NCBI GenBank assembly: GCA_013811855.1
Contig: JACCUL010000487.1
Span: 1 to 18,093, forward strand
DNA from: Acidimicrobiia bacterium
GTDB lineage: Bacteria; Actinomycetota; Acidimicrobiia; Acidimicrobiales; Ilumatobacteraceae
Direction of reading: 5' to 3'
DNA length: 18,093 bases
Under the pieces are notes generated by a model. It was not told the DNA's origin, searched no databases, and was given only the letters and a program-made list of their open reading frames with translations. A program made the position numbers and the translations under genes. Shown piece by piece: positions 1 through 7,697 of the stretch; positions within the stretch are counted from its first letter, which is position 1; every line of letters begins with the position of its first letter.

Positions 1-2
1 AC

Positions 3-860
3 CGCGCCGAGCCGCGGCCCCAGACAGCTGCCGAGCGCCGGGCCGCGGTGGTCCGCGCCACACGCGGGACTCGGCCCGCGAAGGATCCGGCCGTCGAGCG
101 GGCCGCCATCGAGGGCCGTCGGCTCGAGGAGTGGATCGATGAGGGCGACCTGCGAGCCGAGGCGTCGGGTGCGGCCCGACGAGCCTCGGCTCCAGCGGCG
201 GCGACACGACGAATCCGCCGGGACCGCGGGCTGTCGGCGGACGCCCGCGCCGCGGTCAACGAGCAGGCCCGCGATCCGCGTCGGGCCGACAAGCTCGTCG
301 AGCGACTGGCCCAGGCGCACGCCGCCCTCGACGGCGAACGGTTCGACGAGGCCCGCCGGATCGGCGTCTCCTTGCAGCGCGAGCTCCCCGCCGTGGCCGC
401 CGTCCACCAAGTGATCGGGCTCGCCTCCTACCGGTCGGGGCGCTGGGCACAGGCGATCACCGCCCTCGAGGTGGCCCAGACCCTGTCGCCCACGGTCGAG
501 CTCCTCCCCGTCCTGGCCGACGCCTACCGGGCCAAGCGCCGGTGGGCCGACGTCGATCGGATCTGGCTGCAAGTGCGCGAGCTCTCGCCGGCCCAGGATG
601 TGATGGCCGAGGCCCGCATCGTTGCCGCCGGTGCCCAGGCCGACCGCGGCGACCTCACTGCGGCGCTCCACACGATGGCGCCCACCGCCACCGTCCCGCG
701 GCGCGTTCGCGACCACCACCTGCGCCAGTGGTACGTGCTGGCCGACCTGTACGACCGGGCCGGGGATCCGGTCCAGGCCGTCAAGTGGTTCGGCGCCGTG
801 GCCGAGCACGACGCCGACTTCGTCGACGTGCGCACGCGCCTGGCCGCCCTCGGTCGCTGA
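3..860 (+). CDS. TPR-repeat protein, 5' end outside window
   Basis: The reading frame is open to the left edge, so the true start probably lies upstream; GTG at 48 is only the first start codon inside the window. The first ~80 visible residues are Arg/Ala-rich, charged and probably disordered. From about residue 85 of the 48-frame onward the protein is helical with TPR-like pairs: small/large residue patterns such as AHAALDGERFDEARRIG, GLASYRSGRWAQAITALE, ADAYRAKRRWADVDRIW and LADLYDRAGDPVQAVKWF. TPR arrays are protein-interaction scaffolds; no catalytic motif is visible and no partner can be named. It ends 63 nt before the Nudix gene, which appears to have its own promoter. The family call rests on repeat pattern only. 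Confidence 0.75.
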   Translation, partial: RAEPRPQTAAERRAAVVRATRGTRPAKDPAVERAAIEGRRLEEWIDEGDLRAEASGAARRASAPAAATRRIRRDRGLSADARAAVNEQARDPRRADKLVERLAQAHAALDGERFDEARRIGVSLQRELPAVAAVHQVIGLASYRSGRWAQAITALEVAQTLSPTVELLPVLADAYRAKRRWADVDRIWLQVRELSPAQDVMAEARIVAAGAQADRGDLTAALHTMAPTATVPRRVRDHHLRQWYVLADLYDRAGDPVQAVKWFGAVAEHDADFVDVRTRLAALGR

Positions 861-910
861 TCGAGGGCGACCGAGAGCCGTGCGCCGGCCCGGCCTGCGC
901 CCCCCATCGG

Positions 911-916
911 TAGCGT
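911..916 (+). promoter_or_regulatory. -10-like TAGCGT for the Nudix gene
   Basis: TAGCGT fits the TANNNT consensus of actinobacterial -10 boxes and ends 7 nt before the ATG at 924, so transcription would begin at or next to the start codon (leaderless). No convincing -35 box is visible. Confidence 0.4.
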
Positions 917-923
917 GCGGTCG

Positions 924-1358
924 ATGGGCTCCCGTCACTTCCGGGCCGGGGTCGTGATCGTCGTGCGCCGACCGTCCGACGACGCCGTGCTGGCCTTCGA
1001 GCGGGTCGACCTGCCGGGCCAGTGGCAGCTCCCTCAGGGCGGGATCCGCAAACACGAAGAGCCGGTGGCCGCCGCCTGGCGCGAGCTGGCCGAGGAGACC
1101 GGGCTCGGCCCCGCGGAGGTCGAGCTGGTCGACGAGCACCCGCAGTGGGTGGCCTACGCCTGGCCGCCCGACGTCGTCGGGGCGGGCGATCGGATGGGCC
1201 AGGTGCAACGCTGGTTCCGGTTCGACATCGTCGATCCGGCGACCGAGCCCCGACCCGACGGTCGGGAGTTCGCCGCCTGGCGGTGGTGCGACGTCGCCTG
1301 GCTCGTCGACCAGGTCGTCCCATTCCGCCGATCGGCGTACGCCGCCGTCCTCAAGTGA
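924..1358 (+). CDS. Nudix hydrolase, RppH/Ap4A-hydrolase type
   Basis: This 144-residue protein carries a complete Nudix box at about residues 39-61 (GX5EX7REUXEEXGU, read here as GGIRKHEEPVAAAW followed by RELAEETGL), which binds Mg2+ and cleaves nucleoside diphosphates linked to another moiety. The preceding WQLPQGGI is typical of RppH (RNA 5'-pyrophosphohydrolase) and bacterial dinucleoside polyphosphate hydrolases. It is therefore a plausible mRNA 5'-end or Ap4A hydrolase acting in the cytoplasm; substrate cannot be fixed from sequence. I chose ATG 924 over GTG 915 because the -10-like TAGCGT overlaps the GTG and sits 7 nt before the ATG. The gene ends 7 nt before rarA, so the two are probably cotranscribed. 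Confidence 0.85.
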   Translation: MGSRHFRAGVVIVVRRPSDDAVLAFERVDLPGQWQLPQGGIRKHEEPVAAAWRELAEETGLGPAEVELVDEHPQWVAYAWPPDVVGAGDRMGQVQRWFRFDIVDPATEPRPDGREFAAWRWCDVAWLVDQVVPFRRSAYAAVLK

Positions 1359-1365
1359 GCGAGCG

Positions 1366-2694
1366 GTGAGCGGAGATCTGTTCACGGCGGCGGCCGAGTC
1401 GCGGCTGCGGGCCCAGGCCCCGCTGGCCGCCCGACTGCGACCGCAGACCATCGACGACGTCGTCGGGCAGCGCCACCTGCTGGCGCCCGGGCGGCCGCTA
1501 CGCCGCCTCGTCGAGCAGGACCGACTGTCGTCGGCGCTGCTCTGGGGCCCGCCGGGCACGGGCAAGACCACCTTGGCCCTCGCCGTCGCCGGCACGACCG
1601 CCCGCGCTTTCGAGCAGCTCTCGGCCGTCACCGCCGGCGTCAAGGAAGTCCGCGACGTCATCGAGCGGGCCCGCCAGCGGCTGGGTGAGCGGGACCAGGG
1701 AACGATCCTCTTCCTCGATGAGATCCACCGCTTCACCAAGGCCCAGCAGGACGCGCTCTTGCCGGCGGTCGAGGACGGCACGCTGGTGCTGATCGGGGCG
1801 ACCACGGAGAACCCGTTCTTCGAGGTCAACCCGCCGCTGCGGAGCCGTTCGACGCTCTTCCGGCTGGAACCGCTGGAGCCCGACGACCTGCGCCAACTGG
1901 CGGGTCGCGGACTGGTGGCGCTCGCCGCGACGGCGACCGACGAGGCGATCGACCTTCTGGTCGAGCGGTCGAACGGCGACGGGCGCCAGGTCCTGACGTC
2001 GCTGGAGGTCGCCGCCGCGCTGGCCCATCCGTCCGAGGTCGAGCTCGTCCACGCCGAGGCCGCGCTGGGCACGAGCGCTGTCCGCTACGGGCGCGACGAC
2101 CACTACGACGTGGTCAGCGCATTCATCAAGTCGATGCGCGGCTCGGACCCGGACGCCGCCGTGTACTGGTTGGCCCGGATGCTCGAGGCCGGTGAGGACC
2201 CCCGTTTCATCGCCCGGCGGATGACGATCTTCGCCAGCGAGGACGTCGGCATGGCCGATCCGCAGGCCCTGGTCGTCGCCACGGCGGCGGCCCACGCGTT
2301 GGAGCTCGTCGGCCTGCCGGAAGCGCAGCTGAACCTGGCCCAGGCGGCGATCCACCTGGCGGCGGCCCCGAAGAGCAACCGCAGCGCGCTGGCCATCTGG
2401 CGGGCCCGCGCCGACGTGGCGGCGGGCGCGCTTGGCGAGGTGCCGGCGCACCTGCGGGACTCGCACTACAGCGGGGCCCGGGTGATCGGTCACGGCGCGG
2501 GGTACGACTACCCTCATGACCACCATCACGACGAACTGGGCGGGTGGGTCGCACAGCAGTACCTTCCCGACGGCCTGCGGGAGCGGCAGTGGTACCGGCC
2601 CAGCCACCACGGACAGGAGCAGGACGTGGCCGAGCGGATGACGGCTCGCCGGACCCCCACCACGGAGACGACCGATGATCAGGGCGACCGCTGA
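1366..2694 (+). CDS. rarA: Replication-associated recombination ATPase RarA (MgsA)
   Basis: A 442-residue AAA+ ATPase of the RarA/MgsA/WRNIP1 family, which acts at stalled or gapped replication forks as a tetrameric clamp-loader-like protein. Visible motifs: VVGQRHLL near the N-terminus, Walker A GPPGTGKT (61-68), Walker B LFLDEI (115-120), sensor 1 TTEN (146-149), and the arginine-bearing LRSRSTLFRL (159-168). The C-terminal family domain is clear from RYGRDDHYDVVSAFIKSMRG through ARRMTIFASEDVGMADP and KSNRSALAIW. Length is normal for the family. The GTG start lies 7 nt after the Nudix stop, with no strong Shine-Dalgarno. The last ~45 residues (DVAERMTARRTPTTETTDDQGDR) are polar and probably disordered. 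The stop overlaps the next start by one base (TGATG), indicating translational coupling. Confidence 0.95.
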   Translation: MSGDLFTAAAESRLRAQAPLAARLRPQTIDDVVGQRHLLAPGRPLRRLVEQDRLSSALLWGPPGTGKTTLALAVAGTTARAFEQLSAVTAGVKEVRDVIERARQRLGERDQGTILFLDEIHRFTKAQQDALLPAVEDGTLVLIGATTENPFFEVNPPLRSRSTLFRLEPLEPDDLRQLAGRGLVALAATATDEAIDLLVERSNGDGRQVLTSLEVAAALAHPSEVELVHAEAALGTSAVRYGRDDHYDVVSAFIKSMRGSDPDAAVYWLARMLEAGEDPRFIARRMTIFASEDVGMADPQALVVATAAAHALELVGLPEAQLNLAQAAIHLAAAPKSNRSALAIWRARADVAAGALGEVPAHLRDSHYSGARVIGHGAGYDYPHDHHHDELGGWVAQQYLPDGLRERQWYRPSHHGQEQDVAERMTARRTPTTETTDDQGDR

Positions 2695-3071
2695 TGACCG
2701 CGGGTGAGCTGGTGCTCGTCGTCGGTGCCGTGCTCGTCGTGCTCGCCTTCGCGGCGTTGGTCGTGACGCTGGCGCGGGTGCGCCAGGCGCTCGGCGAGCT
2801 GCGCGTCGAGCTGGCTGATCTGCGGGCCGGCGCCGAGCCGGTGCTCGACGAGCTTCGGCGGGCCGCGGCCGACGCCGAGCAGGCCATGGCGACGGCGCGC
2901 CTCGATCTGGCCCGCTTCGACCGCGTGCTCGGCTCGGCCGAGGCGATCAGCAACACGGCTGCCCGGTCGGGACGGGCGGCGCGCACGACGCTGTCGGTGC
3001 CGCTCATCAAGGCTGCAGGGCTGGCCACGGGCACGTCGCGCGCCGTCCGGCGGCTGCGAACGGGGACGTGA
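2694..3071 (+). CDS. DUF948-like small membrane protein
   Basis: This 125-residue protein has one N-terminal transmembrane segment (about residues 5-27, ELVLVVGAVLVVLAFAALVV) followed by a charged amphipathic coiled-coil region (VRQALGELRVELADLRAGAE, then ELRRAAADAEQAM). That layout is typical of DUF948, small single-pass proteins of unknown function commonly found next to rarA in Actinomycetota. Its ATG overlaps the rarA stop by one base, and its own stop overlaps the next start by one base (TGATG), so the three are very likely one transcript. No enzymatic motif is visible. Family assignment comes from topology and neighbourhood. Confidence 0.75.
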   Translation: MTAGELVLVVGAVLVVLAFAALVVTLARVRQALGELRVELADLRAGAEPVLDELRRAAADAEQAMATARLDLARFDRVLGSAEAISNTAARSGRAARTTLSVPLIKAAGLATGTSRAVRRLRTGT

Positions 3072-3418
3072 TGCGCCGCGTGGTGTGGTTCGCCGGTGGT
3101 GTCGCCACGGGCGCGGCCAGCGCCGGGTACGCCAAGCGCAAGGTCACCGGGGCGGCCCGCCGGCTGGCCCCGACCAGCGTCGCCCGTTCGACCGTCGGCT
3201 CCGTCAGACGATCCGGGGAGCGGGTCATCGATGCGGTGCGCGAGGGGCGCCGCGCTGCCAAGGTGCGCGAGCGCGAGCTGATCGCCCAGCGCGACGGCCG
3301 GCTGGTCCGGTTGGCCGACCACCTGCACCCCGAAGACGAGGTGCTCCTCGATGGTGAGCCGGTCGACTCCGGCCGCGTCATCTTGATGCGCCGCCGCGAC
3401 GACGCGGGCCCGGAGTGA
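3071..3418 (+). CDS. DUF6167-like small protein
   Basis: A 115-residue basic protein. The N-terminus RRVVWFAGGVATGAASAGYA forms a short glycine/alanine-rich hydrophobic segment, followed by a basic stretch (KRKVTGAARRLAP) and a helical region with DAVREGRRAAKVRERELIA. This resembles DUF6167 proteins, which in Streptomyces and relatives lie directly downstream of the DUF948 gene; function is unknown. The C-terminal part (HLHPEDEVLLDGEPVDSGRVILMRRR) is less typical. ATG 3071 overlaps the upstream stop by one base; GTG 3068 immediately before it is also possible. In the usual actinobacterial arrangement alaS follows, whereas here a glycolate oxidase subunit follows across a repeat-rich junction. 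Confidence 0.65.
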   Translation: MRRVVWFAGGVATGAASAGYAKRKVTGAARRLAPTSVARSTVGSVRRSGERVIDAVREGRRAAKVRERELIAQRDGRLVRLADHLHPEDEVLLDGEPVDSGRVILMRRRDDAGPE

Positions 3419-3477
3419 GCGGAGCGAGCGACGCCGGGCGAGGGAGCGCCAGCGAGCCGCACGGCGATGGGGTGTGG

Positions 3478-3543
3478 GGGCGCAGCCTCCACGGTGGTGG
3501 AGTGAGCCGAGGGCGCAGCCCCCACGGTGGTGGAGTGAGTGCT
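3478..3543 (+). repeat. Two-copy 33-bp direct tandem repeat at glcD 5' end
   Basis: Copies at 3478-3510 and 3511-3543 begin with gggcgcagcc and match at 28 of their first 29 positions; both contain ccacggtggtggagtgag. A third degenerate copy is suggested just upstream (cacggcgatggggtgtg, 3460-3476). The period is exactly 11 codons in the glcD frame, giving GRSLHGGGVSR then GRSPHGGGVSA. Each copy carries a purine-rich GGTGGTGGA directly before a GTG, so each carries a possible start region (GTG 3502 and GTG 3535). Confidence 0.85.
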
Positions 3544-4959
3544 CACCCCGTGGTGGCGGCGCTGCGGCGGGCGCTGCCATCGGACCGGGTCCGCGACGGG
3601 CGCACCGAGCTCTCCCTTTATCGCCGCGACGCGTCGCACATGGAGGGCACCGCAATCGCCGTGTGCTTCCCGACCTCGACCGAGGAGGTGCGAGCCTGCG
3701 TCGAGGCCGCCGTGCGCCACGACACGCCCTTCGTGGCCCGGGGTGCGGGAACCGGGTTGGCCGGCGGGGCCGTGCCTCCCGAAGGCGCCGTCGTCATCTC
3801 GACCATGAAGATGACCCGAATCCTGGGCGTCGATCCGGTCAACCGGCGGGCGTGGGTCCAACCGGGCGTCTTGAACCTCGACCTGTCCCGCGAGGTGGCC
3901 CGCCACGGTCTGCACTTCGCTCCCGATCCGAGCAGCCAGCAGACGTGCTCGATCGGCGGGAACGTGGCCAACAACGCCGGCGGGCCGCACTGCCTGTCCG
4001 AAGGTGTGACGGCGGCGCACATCATGGCGCTCGAGGTCGTGCTGCCCGACGGTCAGGTCGCACTGCTCGGCGGCGAGGACCCGGAACCGGCGGGCTATGA
4101 CCTGCGCGGCGCCTTCGTCGGCAGCGAGGGGATGCTCGGCATCGCCACCGCGATCTGCGTGCGGCTGACCCCCGATCCACTGGCGGTCTGCACGATGCTC
4201 TTCGACTTCGACGCCGTCGTCGACGGCGCGGCGACGGTGAGCGCGGTGATCGCCGCCGGAATCGTCCCCGCGGCGATGGAGATGATGGACCAGCTGTGCC
4301 TGCGCGCCGTCGAGGCCTACATCGGTGCCGGCCTGCCTGTCGACGCGGCCGTCGCGCTGCTCGTCGAGGTCGTCGGACTGGCCGATGGCGTCGCCGCCGA
4401 CACCGAGCGGATCACCGCCATCGCCCGTGACCACGGCGTGCGCGGTGTGCGGATCGCCGCCGACGATGTCGAGCGGGCTCTGCTCTGGAAGGGCCGCAAG
4501 TCGGCGTTCGGGGCGATCGCCCGCATCAAGCCCAACTACTACCTGCACGACACCGTGGTGCCGCGCCGCGTGCTGCCCGCCGTGCTCGATCAGGTTTACG
4601 AGATCACCGCCCGTCACGAACTGCTCGTGCTGAACGTGTTCCACGCCGGCGACGGCAACCTCCACCCGCTGATCGTCTACGACGCCCGCGAGCCCGGCGT
4701 GATGGACCGCGTGCGGGCGGCTGGCGAGGAGATCGTGCGAGTGTCGGTCGCCGCCGGCGGGGTGCTGAGCGGCGAGCACGGCATCGGGCTGGAGAAGCGC
4801 GATCTGATGCCGCTCATGTTCTCGGCCGTCGATCTGGCCGCCCAGGCCACGCTGCGCGCCGCCTTCGACCCGGCAGGGTTGGCCAACCCCGGCAAGGTGC
4901 TGCCCAGCCCGGCTCGCTGCGCGGACGTGGCGGCGGTGCCCGAGGGTGCATGGATCTGA
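3535..4959 (+). CDS. glcD: Glycolate oxidase FAD subunit GlcD
   Basis: An FAD-linked 2-hydroxyacid oxidase of the GlcD/D-lactate dehydrogenase family, 474 residues from GTG 3535 (E. coli GlcD is 499). The PCMH-type FAD domain shows FVARGAGTGLAGG (67-78), SIGGNVANNAGG (139-150) and a GYDLRGAFVGSEGMLGI segment. The C-terminal cap has the family signatures FHAGDGNLHP and SGEHGIGLEKR. It should oxidise glycolate (or lactate/another 2-hydroxyacid) and pass electrons via GlcF to the membrane. The frame continues upstream to GTG 3415, which overlaps the previous stop (GTGA), but those 40 residues are mostly the 11-residue repeat and low-complexity Ser/Gly/Arg sequence, so I prefer 3535, where family-like sequence begins. 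The stop lies inside the glcE start region. The exact substrate is uncertain. Confidence 0.9.
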   Translation: MSAHPVVAALRRALPSDRVRDGRTELSLYRRDASHMEGTAIAVCFPTSTEEVRACVEAAVRHDTPFVARGAGTGLAGGAVPPEGAVVISTMKMTRILGVDPVNRRAWVQPGVLNLDLSREVARHGLHFAPDPSSQQTCSIGGNVANNAGGPHCLSEGVTAAHIMALEVVLPDGQVALLGGEDPEPAGYDLRGAFVGSEGMLGIATAICVRLTPDPLAVCTMLFDFDAVVDGAATVSAVIAAGIVPAAMEMMDQLCLRAVEAYIGAGLPVDAAVALLVEVVGLADGVAADTERITAIARDHGVRGVRIAADDVERALLWKGRKSAFGAIARIKPNYYLHDTVVPRRVLPAVLDQVYEITARHELLVLNVFHAGDGNLHPLIVYDAREPGVMDRVRAAGEEIVRVSVAAGGVLSGEHGIGLEKRDLMPLMFSAVDLAAQATLRAAFDPAGLANPGKVLPSPARCADVAAVPEGAWI

Positions 4960-5834
4960 GCGCCTTCGCCGATGCCGTCGGCGCGACCGATCCGGTGACG
5001 ATCGCCGGGTTCGGCTCCCACGGCGGTGGCGTCGAAGGGGTCCGTACCGTCAACGCGCCGGCCGGCATCGAGCGCATCGAACCTGAGGAGATGACCGTCC
5101 GATGTGGTGCGGGCACGCCGGTGGACGAGCTCGCGGCGGCACTGGCCGAGCACGGGCAGCAGGTGACGTTGCCGAGCGGGGGCACCGTGGGCGGCTCCCT
5201 CGCCGTCGGCCGCAGCGGTGTGCGCCGGCTCGGCGATGGCCCGGTGCGTGACGCTGTCCTGCAGATCGGCTACGTGTCGGCCGCCGGTGAGGTCGTCAAG
5301 GCCGGGGGGCCGACGGTCAAGAACGTCAGCGGGTTCGACCTGTGCCGGGTGCTCGTCGGATCGTGGGGCACGCTCGGCTTCCTCGGCGAGGTCATCCTGC
5401 GCACCCGGCCGCACGCCGCTCGGGAGCAATGGTTCGCCGGCTCGCTCGACCCGTTCCACGTGCTACGGCACGTCCACCGACCCGCCGCGGTCCTGTGGGA
5501 CGGCGCCACGACGTGGGTGCTGCTGGCCGGCCATCCTGCCGACGTCGAGTCACAGGTGCGGGGCCTGGCCGTCAGCGAGGTTCCAGGGCCGCCCGACCTG
5601 CCGGCCGGTGGACGTTGGTCCGTCCCACCGGCCGAGGTCGCCGATCAGCGCGGCGAGTTCGTGGCCGAGGTCGGCGTCGGGATCGTCCACCGTCACCAGG
5701 CGCCGCCGTCCCGGCCCGTCGATCCGGCGGTGAGGGAGCTGCACCGCCGGATCAAGCACGGCTTCGACCCGACGGGTCGGCTCAACCCGGGTGTCGACGT
5801 GCTGACGCTCGGTGCGGCCGGTGCCGGCGCCTGA
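4950..5834 (+). CDS. glcE: Glycolate oxidase FAD-binding subunit GlcE
   Basis: A 294-residue protein with a single FAD-binding (PCMH-like) fold and no full GlcD-type cap, as expected for GlcE. Visible features: MTVRCGAGTPVDELAAAL, LPSGGTVGGSLAVGRSG, then VKAGGPTVKNVSGFDLCRVLVGSWGTLG, the typical GlcE loop. The C-terminal GFDPTGRLNPG matches the ending shared with FAD-linked oxidases. It is a subunit of the glycolate oxidase complex with GlcD and GlcF. ATG 4950 overlaps the glcD stop by 10 bases, with a GAGGG sequence just upstream (4942-4946), so translation is probably coupled. The next gene overlaps its 3' end, but glcF itself is about 1.9 kb further on. Confidence 0.88.
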   Translation: MDLSAFADAVGATDPVTIAGFGSHGGGVEGVRTVNAPAGIERIEPEEMTVRCGAGTPVDELAAALAEHGQQVTLPSGGTVGGSLAVGRSGVRRLGDGPVRDAVLQIGYVSAAGEVVKAGGPTVKNVSGFDLCRVLVGSWGTLGFLGEVILRTRPHAAREQWFAGSLDPFHVLRHVHRPAAVLWDGATTWVLLAGHPADVESQVRGLAVSEVPGPPDLPAGGRWSVPPAEVADQRGEFVAEVGVGIVHRHQAPPSRPVDPAVRELHRRIKHGFDPTGRLNPGVDVLTLGAAGAGA

Positions 5835-6726
5835 TCCGTCGGCACGGCCCTTCGTCGACCGGCCGGTCGGCCCGCCGGAACTGGTCGCCGCGCTGCTCGA
5901 GCGGGCCGTCGAGCACTGGCGCCTCCCGCGGCCGAGGCACTTGCGCACCGGGATGAACGCCATCTACACCGCCGAGGACGTCGTCGTACGGATCGGCCAC
6001 ACGTCCGCCGACCCGGCGCTGGCCCTGGCGTTGGCCGATGTGCTCACGGCGGCGGGGGTGCGGGTCGCCGAGCCACGTCGTCCGGACGTCGTCACCGAGG
6101 GGGGTCTGAGCGCCACGGCGTGGGAACGCCTGCGGTCCGACGGCACCGACCCCGACTGGCGGACGGTGGGGCGGATGGTCGCCACCGTCCACGCCATCGA
6201 GGTGAACACGCTGCCGGCGGGCCTGCCCCTGCCGACCTGCTCCTCGTTCCCGTGGTGGAACTTCGATCCGCTGCTCGCCGCCGTCGGGGACCTGCTCGAC
6301 GACCGGGCCCGTCACGGCATCGAAGCCGTCGTCGACGCCAACCGCTGGTGGGTGGACGAGCCGGAGCCACGGGTCCTCTGCCACGGCGACGTCCACCCGC
6401 ACAACGTCGTCTCCACGGCTGCCGGGCCGGTGCTCATCGACTGGGATCTCCTCTCGGTCGGTCCGCCGGCATGGGACCACTCGATGCTCCTCCGCCTGGA
6501 CCGGTGGAGCTGGCCCCCCACTTGGTACGCGGCCTTCGCCGACGGCTACGGGCGGTCGTACGCCGCCGACCCGCTGGCCGAGGCCATCGCCGAACTACGG
6601 CTCGTGGCGGCGTCCCTGATGCGCCTCGTCGCCGCCCAGGCCGATCCCGACGCCATGTCCGAGGCGCAGCATCGCCTGGCCTACTGGCGCGGCGACCCCG
6701 CCGCGCCCACGTGGACACCGGTGTGA
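5812..6726 (+). CDS. APH-family phosphotransferase
   Basis: This 304-residue protein has the kinase-like fold of the aminoglycoside phosphotransferase/choline kinase superfamily. The catalytic loop is CHGDVHPHNVV (about 190-200: H191, D193, N198) and the metal-binding motif is LIDWD (D210). An N-terminal VVVRIGH segment may carry the ATP-binding strand. Many genomic APH-fold proteins phosphorylate small hydroxylated metabolites rather than antibiotics, so a resistance role should not be assumed. The start is uncertain: GTG 5812 or GTG 5821, overlapping the glcE stop by 23 or 14 bases, neither with a clear Shine-Dalgarno. It is placed inside the glcDE-glcF region with no obvious functional link; a kinase acting on glycerate or a similar product would be attractive but is speculation. 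Confidence 0.82.
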   Translation: MRPVPAPDPSARPFVDRPVGPPELVAALLERAVEHWRLPRPRHLRTGMNAIYTAEDVVVRIGHTSADPALALALADVLTAAGVRVAEPRRPDVVTEGGLSATAWERLRSDGTDPDWRTVGRMVATVHAIEVNTLPAGLPLPTCSSFPWWNFDPLLAAVGDLLDDRARHGIEAVVDANRWWVDEPEPRVLCHGDVHPHNVVSTAAGPVLIDWDLLSVGPPAWDHSMLLRLDRWSWPPTWYAAFADGYGRSYAADPLAEAIAELRLVAASLMRLVAAQADPDAMSEAQHRLAYWRGDPAAPTWTPV

Positions 6727-6764
6727 TCGGAGCGGTAGCTGCGGCCTGTCGGGTCGGCTCGTGC

Positions 6765-6770
6765 GGGAGG
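6765..6770 (+). promoter_or_regulatory. Shine-Dalgarno GGGAGG for the lipoprotein gene
   Basis: GGGAGG, followed by AAG, ends 7 nt before TTG 6778, which supports that rare start. A competing leaderless signal (TACCTT at 6774-6779, 7 nt before GTG 6787) overlaps it. Confidence 0.5.
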
Positions 6771-6773
6771 AAG

Positions 6774-6779
6774 TACCTT
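6774..6779 (+). promoter_or_regulatory. -10-like TACCTT before the lipoprotein gene
   Basis: TACCTT fits TANNNT and is followed by 7 nt and GTG 6787, the same geometry seen at several other genes here. It is mutually exclusive with use of TTG 6778, because that codon overlaps the box. Confidence 0.3.
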
Positions 6780-7653
6780 GGGCGTCGTGCAGCGCGCTGG
6801 GTGGACCGTGGCAGTGGTGATCGCCGGGGCGGTCCTCGCCGTGACGGCGTGTTCGTCCGACGGTGAGGGCGACGCCACGACGGTGCCGGTGTCGATCCCG
6901 GTGGCGACGCCACCGTCGACGTCGCCCGGACCGACGTCGTCGGGCCCGACCGCGACAGCGGTCGTGACGACCGCGCCGGCCACCACGACGGCACCCTCGA
7001 CGGCGGCGTCGACGAGCGGACCGCCGTCCACACCGACCCCCGCCACGTCGTCGTCGTCGACGACGATACCGCCGACGACACTGCCCCCGCCGGAGACCGT
7101 CGTCACCGTGGCGCCGACGATTCCCGGCGGCCCACCGACGACCGAGGTGATCGAGGGGACCGATCTGATCGACATCGGCGACGCCTCGATCGCCGGCCAG
7201 CCCTTGTTCGAGCCGGTCATCGTCGACGACATGATCGACCGGGTCTCCGACGTCCTCGACGACCCGACCCAGGACAGCGGGTGGCGACCGATGCCGGCGC
7301 CGGACTGGGACTGCACCGGCAACGAGGAGTTTCGGGTCGTGCGATGGAACGACTTCCGGCTGACGTTCGAGCGGTCTACCGACGGACAGCGGTTGACGGC
7401 GTGGAGCCTCGGCAGCCCGGACGTCGACACGTTGGCGCCGTCCGTGCCGCCCGACGCCAACGTCGGAAGCTCCGGGGTGAGGACGACCAACGACATCGCC
7501 GTGGGCTCGCCGCGCTCGGCGCTCGCCGGACAGGACATCATCGACGAGACGCCCGAGCGGGTGTCGATCGCGGCCGGCGCCAACTACGTCGCCTTCCTCC
7601 TCGACGGGAACACGATCACGGCCCTCGGCAGCGGCCGTCTCGACTGCTTCTGA
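6778..7653 (+). CDS. Secreted lipoprotein with Thr/Pro/Ser linker
   Basis: A 291-residue protein of unknown function. It has a type II signal peptide: a hydrophobic segment WTVAVVIAGAVLAVTAC with the lipidated Cys at residue 25, so it should be anchored outside the cytoplasmic membrane. Residues ~30-122 form a low-complexity linker made almost only of Thr, Ser, Pro, Ala and Val, typical of actinobacterial surface proteins. The C-terminal ~165 residues form a compact acidic domain containing WDCTGNEEF (C179) and ending GRLDCF (C290); these two cysteines could form a disulfide. TTG 6778 has a well-placed Shine-Dalgarno; GTG 6787 is the alternative and leaves the signal peptide intact. It sits between the phosphotransferase and glcF with no clear functional link. 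Confidence 0.78.
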   Translation: MGVVQRAGWTVAVVIAGAVLAVTACSSDGEGDATTVPVSIPVATPPSTSPGPTSSGPTATAVVTTAPATTTAPSTAASTSGPPSTPTPATSSSSTTIPPTTLPPPETVVTVAPTIPGGPPTTEVIEGTDLIDIGDASIAGQPLFEPVIVDDMIDRVSDVLDDPTQDSGWRPMPAPDWDCTGNEEFRVVRWNDFRLTFERSTDGQRLTAWSLGSPDVDTLAPSVPPDANVGSSGVRTTNDIAVGSPRSALAGQDIIDETPERVSIAAGANYVAFLLDGNTITALGSGRLDCF

Positions 7654-7683
7654 CCAGTCCGGCGCCCTTGGCGACGGCACGGG

Positions 7684-7689
7684 TACCCT
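7684..7689 (+). promoter_or_regulatory. -10-like TACCCT for glcF
   Basis: TACCCT is followed by 8 nt and the glcF ATG (7698), consistent with a leaderless transcript. It suggests glcF is transcribed separately from glcDE. No clear -35 is visible. Confidence 0.4.
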
Positions 7690-7697
7690 CGCCGGCG

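Noticed and set aside
882..900. GC-rich inverted repeat GCGC-C-GGCC / GGCC-T-GCGC as a terminator for the TPR gene
   Set aside because: The loop would be a single base with an internal mismatch, and no U-tract follows; expected by chance at this GC content.
1498..2610. 370-codon minus-strand open frame
   Set aside because: Antisense to rarA, which is unambiguous; composition is that of a codon shadow.
3007..4779. 590-codon minus-strand open frame
   Set aside because: Antisense to DUF6167-like and glcD; His/Arg/Asp-rich shadow composition, no motif.
5812..6726. Phosphotransferase considered as an antibiotic resistance gene
   Set aside because: Only the general APH catalytic motifs are visible; the genomic context is metabolic and there is no mobile element.
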